Origin: a virus
Virus record (IMG/VR): IMGVR_UViG_3300033064_007095
Span: 1-32,154 of that record
DNA length: 32,154 nucleotides
Strand: one strand, 5' to 3'
Of the stretch, positions 26,233-32,154 are shown piece by piece. A program made the position numbers and the translations under genes. The notes beneath the pieces were generated by a model. The model saw only the letters and a program-made list of their open reading frames with translations. It searched no databases and had not been told where the DNA came from. Numbering within the stretch: the first letter of the stretch is position 1; the number at the start of each line of letters is the position of its first letter.

Positions 26233-26969
26233 CAAATTCCATTTTTCCGTTTTATATGTTGCTTTTTTGGCATCGACCTGATCGTAAAAAGCTTTTACTT
26301 TTTCGACTTCATCTAATAGTTCCTGGTGATCTTCATCGGTAAATTCGACCACATCATCAGTATCCCAGGGAAAAGAAAGCAGTTCGTTTTCTTTTAAATT
26401 TTTGACATCGGCGGCAAGTGTGGCCCACATTATTTTGCGGGTTTGCATCCAGCGATCCTTCATTAAAATCAATTCTTTGGCGTAATATCCTTTTTCGGTA
26501 TTGTGCCATTGGCGCGGCGTTAAGCTATAAAAATAATCGACAGTCAGGCCTAATTCACCCAATGCGAGTTCTTCGAGATCATCCCAACTGCGGTCCTTTA
26601 TTTCTTTGCCACTTTCTTTGTGGCCTGAGACTTTCCCGGCTCATTCTTGGGCAAAGAATTAGTGAATCCTATCAATACTTTTTCGATGACATCCATCATA
26701 GTAGGTGTGTCGCACAGAATCATTTCATCAATTTCATCGCGGGTGATGGTTTGGGTGTTTTCGTCATTGGCCTGGATAGCTGCCAAAATCAGATCGGTAA
26801 TCACATCCAATTGTTCGAAGGATAAATCGTCCGACAGTGTTTGCAGACAAACAAATCGTGCCATGGTCGCGTTTAAGGTCGCAGTGTTCCAAGCGGTGCC
26901 CAATAACCGAAAAACTTTCAAGCCAAATTTTAGCTTGAAAGTTTTGTTATTAATTGTGATGATTGCCAT
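26227..26969 (-). CDS. Tape-measure chaperone GT fusion, made by -1 frameshift (247 aa)
   Basis: The first 113 codons are gene G. At GGGAAAG (26637-26631), read G GGA AAG, a -1 slip continues as VSGHKESGKEIKDRSWDDLE and on through GLTVDYFYSLTPRQWHNTEK to the stop at 26227, for 134 further residues. The downstream frame is open from before the slip site and has no ATG start. Only a TTG at 26562 could start it, so it is best explained as the T half of a lambda gpGT equivalent. gpGT binds the tape measure and recruits tail tube subunits (established in lambda). Its place between tail tube and tape measure is canonical. Confidence 0.85.
26598..26969 (-). CDS. Tape-measure chaperone G (unshifted product, 123 aa)
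   Basis: Starts MAIITINNKTFKLKFGLKVF, helical centre LSFEQLDVITDLILAAIQAN, acidic stretch RDEIDEMILCDTPTMMDVIE, and a basic tail PGKSQATKKVAKK. It coats the tape measure before tail tube polymerises, by analogy with lambda gpG. The last ten codons lie beyond the slip site and overlap the T frame. It starts 1 bp inside the tail tube stop, giving tight coupling to the most abundant tail protein. Confidence 0.8.
   Translation of the reverse strand: MAIITINNKTFKLKFGLKVFRLLGTAWNTATLNATMARFVCLQTLSDDLSFEQLDVITDLILAAIQANDENTQTITRDEIDEMILCDTPTMMDVIEKVLIGFTNSLPKNEPGKSQATKKVAKK
26631..26637 (-). promoter_or_regulatory. Slippery heptamer GGGAAAG for -1 programmed frameshift
   Basis: It occupies codons 111-113 of gene G in register G GGA AAG, the same heptamer and phase used by phage lambda at the G-T junction. 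The -1 frame downstream is open to 26227, the zero frame stops 30 bp later at 26598. Confidence 0.85.
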
Positions 26970-27388
26970 TACGCAGCCGTAGTTTTAACTAAATCACCGT
27001 TTCCTTTGAAACTGAATGAACCAGTTACACTGTTACCAGTTTCAGCAGTGATATCAGATGATTCGATGAATACATTTCCGGTCAAAACGAAATCACCCAC
27101 TTCGCCAGTTGTTAATTCTACTTCGATTTCAGTTCCAGCCAATTGCAAAGCAATGATGTCTATGAAACCATCTTGTGTTGTAGATCCTGCCGGCTTGTTT
27201 GCCACAAGAGCATCAGCACTTAAAGACCATTCGTAATTGGAAGGCGTTGAAACGGTTCCGTTTGTATCCTTAGTTGCAATTGCTTCCAACTTTGTTGATA
27301 ACGACAACTTACAAGAAGTTGCGTGATAAAGTGTTTTTCCGTTGAATGAAAAACGAAGGTTTTTACCTTTGTAAATTGTTGATGCCAT
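26969..27388 (-). CDS. Major tail tube protein
   Basis: Forms the hexameric rings of the flexible tail tube. The 139 residues have the TP901-1-like pattern: MASTIYKGKNLRFSFNGKTL, CKLSLSTKLEAIATKDTNGT, then NYEWSLSADALV (the conserved W in strand), and C-terminal VFIESSDITAETGNSVTGSF followed by SFKGNGDL. The fold is the all-beta tail tube/Hcp type. The gene lies before the G/GT chaperones and after the tail terminator, the canonical order. Its stop overlaps the G start by 1 bp. Confidence 0.9.
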   Translation of the reverse strand: MASTIYKGKNLRFSFNGKTLYHATSCKLSLSTKLEAIATKDTNGTVSTPSNYEWSLSADALVANKPAGSTTQDGFIDIIALQLAGTEIEVELTTGEVGDFVLTGNVFIESSDITAETGNSVTGSFSFKGNGDLVKTTAA

Positions 27389-27399
27389 TTTTGTTTTGT

Positions 27400-27750
27400 T
27401 TATTGATTACTACTAAAATTTATTATTCCTACAAACGATTGATTTTCTTCGATAAAATCGACCGCTGAACTTTGCCATTGGTAATTTTCTTTGCTATCGA
27501 TCACCGCTTTCATTGCATCGGTGAATTGTGCGCATTTCTTATATTCCTTTGGTCCGTGCCAAAAAAACAATTGTATATCCGCTGCGGTACCATCAAACGA
27601 ATTCGCGTTTTGTTCTTGTATTTTATAAGTGGCAAAAGGAAATACGGTTTCCGTGAGTGCTACAATTGGCGAAAGCTTTGCGCCCATAACCGCTGTAAAT
27701 TCGGTTTGAGCCATTAAAAAAATATATAAGCTTTCAGAAATTTCGAACAT
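27400..27750 (-). CDS. Tail terminator/DUF3168-like protein (116 aa)
   Basis: Caps the tail tube and joins it to the head. It contains the pattern MFEISESLYIFLMAQTEFTA, VFPFATYKIQEQNANSFDGT, IQLFFWHGPKEYKKCAQFTD and IGIINFSSNQ-like end, matching the alpha/beta fold of gpU/DUF3168 proteins (N-terminal helix, three strands, helix, strand). It lies between the HK97 gp10-like protein (stop shared at 27750) and tail tube, where this protein is expected. Confidence 0.75.
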   Translation of the reverse strand: MFEISESLYIFLMAQTEFTAVMGAKLSPIVALTETVFPFATYKIQEQNANSFDGTAADIQLFFWHGPKEYKKCAQFTDAMKAVIDSKENYQWQSSAVDFIEENQSFVGIINFSSNQ

Positions 27751-28259
27751 TATATTGATAATTTATTGATTCGTCTTTGCATAAAATTTGCCATTCTTTT
27801 TTCGGCATCGGCGGTTATAGGTCCTTTTGTTGCATTGTAGGCATTGGATAGAAAAGGATTGCCAGCGGTGCGGCTTTTTGCGCCAGCAGCATTTGCGCCT
27901 TTTGTACGTTTGCGCTTATAGCCTTTTTTATAAATATTAATGCCATCATGAACAAAATGCGCGTACCATCCTTTGTTTGATCCTTTGGCCCTTGCACCAA
28001 CATACACTGTTGGATTACTACTTTTACCGGTAATAAATCCCAAAGATTTTTGTAAGTTTCCAGGTGATACCATGACACCACGAACTTTATGTATTTTCTT
28101 TGAAATTGGAACCAGTATTTTTGCTGTTGCTAAAGTAGGTTTTGCAATTTGTCGTAAAATCAAAAGCATTTCACGCTTTTTATCTTTGTCAGATCCTAAA
28201 AGAACAATCTTTCTTTTGAGTTCGTCAAATCCTTGGACCTGAATTCCTAAACCATCCAT
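27750..28259 (-). CDS. HK97 gp10-like tail completion protein (169 aa)
   Basis: Typical gp10 family start: GLGIQVQGFDELKRKIVLLG, then MLLILRQIAKPTLATAKILV, a basic glycine-rich loop (YKRKRTKGANAAGAKSRTAG), and NPFLSNAYNATKGPITADAE at the end (the family's NPFL…A pattern). It is part of the neck between connector and tail terminator and is needed for tail attachment. It shares one base with each neighbour's stop or start, so translation is tightly coupled. Confidence 0.88.
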   Translation of the reverse strand: MDGLGIQVQGFDELKRKIVLLGSDKDKKREMLLILRQIAKPTLATAKILVPISKKIHKVRGVMVSPGNLQKSLGFITGKSSNPTVYVGARAKGSNKGWYAHFVHDGINIYKKGYKRKRTKGANAAGAKSRTAGNPFLSNAYNATKGPITADAEKRMANFMQRRINKLSI

Positions 28260-28591
28260 TATTCGTAATCTTTGACTAAGATTTCTAAATACTTTTTTCG
28301 GCCAATTTCTTTGATGTGATACACATCATATTTCTTTGAATCGTCAATAATTACTAAAGCATTTGCTTTTGCTTTCACGGTTTCATTATATCGGATCATG
28401 TAAGTTCGATTTATTAAATGCCTTACTTTACCTTCGATATCTTCGTTTCCTGAAACGTCTTTCATTTGCGCATAGGGATTCGCCACAACACGATTGGTTG
28501 TTTCTTCTTCGCCAGTTGAATTTCGGGTTTTCACCAATTCAACGATTGAAATCAAGCGGTCCATTTGGCCAATGAAAGGTGTTTTTTCCAT
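28259..28591 (-). CDS. Head-tail joining (stopper) protein (110 aa)
   Basis: SPP1 gp16/H_T_join-type stopper that plugs the connector. The fold pattern is visible: IGQMDRLISIVELVKTRNST, then NPYAQMKDVSGNEDIEGKVR, INRTYMIRYNETVKAKANAL, IIDDSKKYDVYHIKEIGRKK and YLEILVKDYE at the end. This is the usual conserved order (Gx-D-R-I-x-i, W/Y-A-x-v, v-r-y, y-x-I-x-i-x-e-g). It lies directly after the connector gene and overlaps both neighbours by one base. Confidence 0.85.
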   Translation of the reverse strand: MEKTPFIGQMDRLISIVELVKTRNSTGEEETTNRVVANPYAQMKDVSGNEDIEGKVRHLINRTYMIRYNETVKAKANALVIIDDSKKYDVYHIKEIGRKKYLEILVKDYE

Positions 28592-29145
28592 TAATATTTT
28601 TTATACGGTCTAAGTAAAGACATCGCTGTTGTGCTATAAACTTCGGTACGATCCTCGCGTCGTTCGTACATGTCAGCCAGCTGCAACAAAATCGCCTGTT
28701 GTATGGGTTTTGGTGTTTTATCGACCATATGGCCCACAACTAAAGTGATGGTCACGGCATCAAATCGATCTGCGATTGCCGGTGCTTCTGTTGTAAATCG
28801 AAGCGAAAAAACTTTGTCGTTCAGCTTCGTCAGTTTATATAAAGTATCAGGCATGATCACTTCTTCAGTACCATCAGCCGGATAATATTTTACAGTCGTA
28901 ATTGTTTGTAAAGGGAAAGCTTCAAATTCTGTTGGTGAATCGAAGTAATCCATGGTGATCACCATATCCTTTTGCTGGATGTGCCCGCCAATAAAGTTTT
29001 CGGATGCGATTACAGCCGATTCTATATAGGATTCAATTAAATCATCTTCATCGATAAATGAACCTTCGATGCGCAATTGCTTTTTGGCTTTCGCCAAAGA
29101 AACAATGGTGTGATCAGCAGCAGTAAAATTGATATCGGTAATCAT
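28591..29145 (-). CDS. Head-tail connector protein (gp6/Phage_connect_1-like, 184 aa)
   Basis: Ring protein that binds beneath the portal. The N-terminus ADHTIVSLAKAKKQLRIEGS, FIDEDDLIESYIESAVIASE, NFIGG is the characteristic helical motif (vsL-e-aK-hLri..d.dD.li…i.aA…e…g). It is followed by a beta domain (VITMDYFDSPTEFEAFPLQT, ITTVKYYPADG) and a C-terminal helix (IQQAILLQLADMYERREDRT). Length is normal. Confidence 0.88.
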   Translation of the reverse strand: MITDINFTAADHTIVSLAKAKKQLRIEGSFIDEDDLIESYIESAVIASENFIGGHIQQKDMVITMDYFDSPTEFEAFPLQTITTVKYYPADGTEEVIMPDTLYKLTKLNDKVFSLRFTTEAPAIADRFDAVTITLVVGHMVDKTPKPIQQAILLQLADMYERREDRTEVYSTTAMSLLRPYKKY

Positions 29146-29152
29146 AGTTTTT

Positions 29153-29329
29153 TTATTTTATGAATTCACCAAAACCAGCATCAACGATTTCGTTGGCTTG
29201 TGTTTCAGGAAGTTCAAGAATTGCACCTTCGTTTTCCGGTAATAAAAATAATCCGGCTAACGATTTTAAAACCTTTATTTTAATAAATCCCGGCATTTCT
29301 GCCGGGATTGTATTTTTGACTTTTGCCAT
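29153..29329 (-). CDS. Small head-region protein (58 aa)
   Basis: ATG at 29329 (MAKVKNTIPAEMPGFIKIKV), stop at 29153. It contains KSLAGLFLLPENEGAILELP, ETQANEIVDAGFGEFIK, the pattern of short head-associated proteins found between capsid and connector genes in many phages (a G-x-hydrophobic element, then LPE..A..iv.aG.ae). Role unknown; possibly capsid or connector assembly. It lies 2 bp after the capsid stop and 7 bp before the connector start. Confidence 0.7.
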   Translation of the reverse strand: MAKVKNTIPAEMPGFIKIKVLKSLAGLFLLPENEGAILELPETQANEIVDAGFGEFIK

Positions 29330-29331
29330 TA

Positions 29332-30615
29332 TTATGCAGTCAAGAATTTAGACACAGCAAACGCTTTAGGATTTGCAATTTGCATATCAGCGTGCGTGTT
29401 TAACGTTAAACGGATACTGTCTGAAAGATCAGCAGAATATGGATTTACTTTGATGTTGATAGCACCCCATTGTCCGATCGTCATTTGAGAGAAATCGCCA
29501 TAGATCAATGGTTGGTTTGCACCTGAAGCTAAAGCCGGTACCAATGAAGTAGATACTGCATTTACACCATCTAATTGCCCATCTGCAAAAACGAATATTC
29601 CTGATCCAGCATCTTTTTTCACTTGCTTCAAGAATGCTTTCAATTTTGGATTCATCAAATATCCTAATGAATTAGCCGTTGCATCATTCGCTTCGATCAA
29701 AGCTTGCAATTCAAGACATAAAGCATAAGTTGCAGCTGCAGAAGCCACAGTTGTTGATTGTAATATACCTGTGTATGATAAGATACCAGTAGGAGCATCA
29801 GAACCACCACCGTTGATTGCAGCACCTTCAAGTAAGGTTGCAAAACCGTTTCTTAATCCTTTCATGATCATAGCTTCTACATCCACAGATGATTGTAACA
29901 ATAATCTGTTTGAAATATCAACAGCACCACCTGCACGCTTAGGCGTTAATGATGGACCTGCATAGGCTTTCTTTTGTGGTGTGATTGCAGCACCTTCGGC
30001 AAGGAATGACATTGCGAAGTCTGAAGCTACAATTAACGGAACATCACCACCAGTTAAGCCAGTGATAAAGTTAGCACCCAACGATTCTAAGAAAAGCGTA
30101 GGTCTTAAATTGTCAACTACTTGTGGAGCAGAATTCTGAACCAAAGCACCACCAAAGCCAGCTGAATCTTGTGAAACAGTTTGTTGTGTAGCTCTTAAAA
30201 AAGAAAGTGGCAAAGCGAATGAAGCTTCGATACCTGTAACACCTGCCGCGCGGTTTTCAGCAGTTCCCATTTCGTGAACTTCTTTTTCGATACCATCCAA
30301 GATTTGTCCTGGTGTAGCTAAACGAATAGCTCTTGTGATTGAAAATCTTTTTTCGATTTTCTTCACTTCTCTTTCTTCAGAAGTTGAAGCAGCAGCTCCA
30401 GCATTTGCAGCAGCGAAAGCCAATTCGTTTACTTCAAATTTTTCTGATCTTGTGATGTTAAGATCTAGTGCTTCGATTTCGGCTTGTAAGCCATCAAATG
30501 CTGTATTTTCAGCATCGTTTAATTCGCGGTTAGCAGTTTTAGCTGCATTTACCAGTGATCTTTGAGCGTCCAACTTTGTGGCACGCTCGATTTTTAAAGA
30601 ATCGGATTTTTTCAT
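29332..30615 (-). CDS. Major capsid protein, HK97 fold
   Basis: The shell subunit, 427 residues. The first ~100 are a charged coiled-coil delta/scaffold region (RATKLDAQRSLVNAAKTANR, TAFDGLQAEIEALDLNITRS) normally removed by the protease encoded just upstream. The shell domain follows, with DNLRPTLFLESLGANFITGL, then the P-domain and A-domain features: AEGAAITPQKKAYAGPSLTP (typical E-loop/strand), LQSSVDVEAMIMKGLRNGFA (spine helix), AAINGGGSDAPTGILSYTGI. Gene order of portal, protease and capsid is standard. It overlaps the protease by 4 bp. Confidence 0.95.
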   Translation of the reverse strand: MKKSDSLKIERATKLDAQRSLVNAAKTANRELNDAENTAFDGLQAEIEALDLNITRSEKFEVNELAFAAANAGAAASTSEEREVKKIEKRFSITRAIRLATPGQILDGIEKEVHEMGTAENRAAGVTGIEASFALPLSFLRATQQTVSQDSAGFGGALVQNSAPQVVDNLRPTLFLESLGANFITGLTGGDVPLIVASDFAMSFLAEGAAITPQKKAYAGPSLTPKRAGGAVDISNRLLLQSSVDVEAMIMKGLRNGFATLLEGAAINGGGSDAPTGILSYTGILQSTTVASAAATYALCLELQALIEANDATANSLGYLMNPKLKAFLKQVKKDAGSGIFVFADGQLDGVNAVSTSLVPALASGANQPLIYGDFSQMTIGQWGAINIKVNPYSADLSDSIRLTLNTHADMQIANPKAFAVSKFLTA

Positions 30616-31229
30616 TTGTTTAATGAATTTGAATTAATAATTAATTGAGCAGCACGCGTTGAACGTGTTATTGTGACCGGTGCTACCGGTATTTCTTTAA
30701 GGATTGTTTCGCGAATAGCCTGCATGCTTTCATCGTTACGTTTTAAAGCTTCGGGATTGGATCCCATAGAAACTATAGACCATTCGTAGAGTTCAGCAGC
30801 ATCAAAATATAATACTTCAGGATCTTCGCCGGCTTCTTTTACTCCAAAATGGCCGCGTGTAGGGCTTGCGCCCACCGATGCCATTCGCAGGGTTCCGTTT
30901 TTGACTTTTCGCCATACTTTTTCGGCCAAGGGATTATCTTCGGCGGCTTCGAATTGTACAGTTGCGATGAGTTGTTTATCTTCTAAACGAACGGTGGATG
31001 TTCCCAGGATCATATCCGGATTATCTGAAGAGGAACGGTGCTGAAAGCATACGATTGGGTTTGCGTTATAGCGCGCTAAATCCCAACCATCGGCACGGAA
31101 AACGGTGCCATAGGAATCGATTGCCTCGCTAGAAATAACGAATTCGGCTTCGCGGTTTTCTTTATTTTCGTCAGTCAAAGCGCGAACCAAAGCTTCGCGA
31201 ATCACCGGTTTATTTAGTACTATTTCCAT
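30612..31229 (-). CDS. Prohead maturation protease, HK97 family (205 aa)
   Basis: Herpesvirus-assemblin-like serine protease that trims the capsid delta domain. Catalytic candidates line up with HK97 gp4: H64 in VCFQHRSSS, S118 in LRMASVGASP, and E149 in LYEWSIVSMGSNPEA. The N-terminal AEFVISSEAIDSYGTVFRAD with GWDLARYNANP is the family signature. It overlaps the portal gene by 20 bp upstream and the capsid by 4 bp downstream. Confidence 0.93.
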   Translation of the reverse strand: MEIVLNKPVIREALVRALTDENKENREAEFVISSEAIDSYGTVFRADGWDLARYNANPIVCFQHRSSSDNPDMILGTSTVRLEDKQLIATVQFEAAEDNPLAEKVWRKVKNGTLRMASVGASPTRGHFGVKEAGEDPEVLYFDAAELYEWSIVSMGSNPEALKRNDESMQAIRETILKEIPVAPVTITRSTRAAQLIINSNSLNK

Positions 31230-32154
31230 TTTGTTGTTCTTTTAAAAGTTGGTTTGCCATCGACAAAGCCTGCATATTGACTGGCTGTAAGATTTCGCTA
31301 AGACCTTCGATTGGGTTCATATCTTCGAGCGCACGAACTTCGTTCCTGGTGTAAATTCCGGAATACACCATGGCGGTATAATAACCTTGTTTCATGGCAA
31401 GATCACCACGCAGTAAGGAATTAATATTGAATTTGGTGTAGACAAGACCAGCTTCTTTTGCTGCGAAAAGTTTGTTGTTTAATTCCTGTTCGTTAGCCAC
31501 CACAGATGGTAAAACCGAATCCTGAACGTGTTCAATAGACTGCTGATAAATGTTAGAGTAATTAGAATTACCTAATTCTTTCAATTTATGCGGTGCAATA
31601 TTTAACCATCGACAAACTTCGAGCACGCCGTTTTTATTGGTTTCGAGAAACTGCGCTTCAGCTGGCGTGATGGTTATGGATTTGTACTTTAGTCCAGCAT
31701 CAAGTAGTGGAACCTTAAATTTGTCCTTTGAAGCCATTTTTGACGAAAACGAATTTTCGATGGCCATCTTATTTTCCTTGTTTACTGGACTATCAGATTC
31801 GATTACACCATATCCAAGGCCGCGGTCCTGGTAAACTTCTTGTTGAAAGTTTTGGCTGTCAATAGAAATCCCGAGTTGCTTGGCGGCAAAGGTGATCACA
31901 CCTACACCGACAATGCCATCAAAAGAAAATCCTTTGAAATGCAACATATCGGCGGAAGCAATCCATCGGCCTTTGAATTTATAGTATAATTTTTCGTTGA
32001 GAATGTAAATAGAAACATCGCTGGCATAGCGAAATATAAGACTTTCGATTTTACCGGATGTTTTGTTTCGGATGATTTCGGCGAAAGCATTGCCTTTGAC
32101 AATTTTTGAATATTCGATAATTTTCCAAAAATCGAAGGCATTCATCAAATCGTT
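31210..32154 (-). CDS. Phage portal protein, C-terminal part
   Basis: This is the continuation of the gene whose N-terminus is at 1-429. It covers residues 97-410 of the 410-residue protein; 32014-32154 repeats residues 97-143. Portal-like features include the wing/stem segment FDFWKIIEYSKIVKGNAFAE, IIRNKTSGKIESLIFRYASD, DMLHFKGFSFDG, and the crown-proximal GVLEVCRWLNIAPHKLKELG, SNIYQQSIEHVQDSVLPSVV, then YSGIYTRNEVRALEDMNPIE near the end. These are the conserved phage_portal blocks, including the TRNE.R..e…p motif. Confidence 0.93.
   Translation of the reverse strand, partial: NDLMNAFDFWKIIEYSKIVKGNAFAEIIRNKTSGKIESLIFRYASDVSIYILNEKLYYKFKGRWIASADMLHFKGFSFDGIVGVGVITFAAKQLGISIDSQNFQQEVYQDRGLGYGVIESDSPVNKENKMAIENSFSSKMASKDKFKVPLLDAGLKYKSITITPAEAQFLETNKNGVLEVCRWLNIAPHKLKELGNSNYSNIYQQSIEHVQDSVLPSVVANEQELNNKLFAAKEAGLVYTKFNINSLLRGDLAMKQGYYTAMVYSGIYTRNEVRALEDMNPIEGLSEILQPVNMQALSMANQLLKEQQNGNSTK
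32014..32154. repeat. Terminal direct repeat, right copy (circular closure)
   Basis: Identical to 1-141 over all 141 bases. It marks the overlap where the circular sequence was opened, inside the portal gene. Confidence 0.95.

Noticed and set aside
26227-26562. Independent 111-residue gene starting at TTG 26562
   Set aside because: The frame is open well upstream and joins gene G by a -1 shift at the lambda heptamer, and there is no ATG. The G/GT explanation is stronger.

Overview
The window is an essentially complete genome of a temperate, tailed phage (siphovirus type, HK97-like head, long tail with a tape measure) of a Bacteroidota host, most likely Flavobacterium or a close relative. The evidence is AT-rich DNA, TAnnTTT(G/A)-type -7 promoter elements, no clear Shine-Dalgarno sites, and protein families typical of flavobacterial prophages. 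The first 141 bases (1-141) are repeated exactly at the end (32014-32154) and the portal gene reads through the join. The molecule is therefore a circle, or circularly closing assembly, of 32,013 bp.

Layout. Almost everything is transcribed leftwards (minus strand). The lysogeny switch is at about 11.2-13.7 kb: a rightward Xre repressor and an exported protein (11313-12256), then the leftward tyrosine integrase (12257-13486) and an attP (13510-13745) whose core is the 3' 44 nt of tRNA-Arg(UCU). The early operon runs left from about 11.2 kb: small regulators, a DnaA-domain-IV-like protein, an HNH protein, a ParB-like protein, a replication initiator with an iteron array inside its gene (7333-7405), and a DnaB helicase. 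It continues into HNH endonuclease, TerS (P27 type) and small genes. A divergent Xre gene with a perfect 20-bp palindrome (3467-3486) separates these from TerL. TerL is followed by four small accessory genes and a terminator (502-528).

Late genes begin with the portal at 429, cross the circular join, and run prohead protease, major capsid, connectors, tail terminator, tail tube, and tape-measure chaperone G/GT. The GT form is made by a lambda-type -1 frameshift at GGGAAAG (26631-26637). After a 250-bp non-coding gap come the tape measure, a large baseplate protein, an SGNH-hydrolase tail fibre, holin-like protein, GH19 endolysin, a collagen-like appendage protein, a single-gene spanin candidate and a metallophosphoesterase, ending at attP.

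The most interesting structure is a set of three copies of one promoter-like module: a 22-bp box, exactly 20 bp, then TAWTTTTA. One copy lies before the portal gene, one before the tape measure, and one just after the GT gene. The first two divide the late genes into two units. The third drives nothing but about 95 nt ending in a strong terminator, so it predicts a small phage RNA. Other notable points are the lambda-O-like origin inside the initiator gene, the phase-aligned arm-site repeats in attP, and the lambda-like G/GT frameshift.
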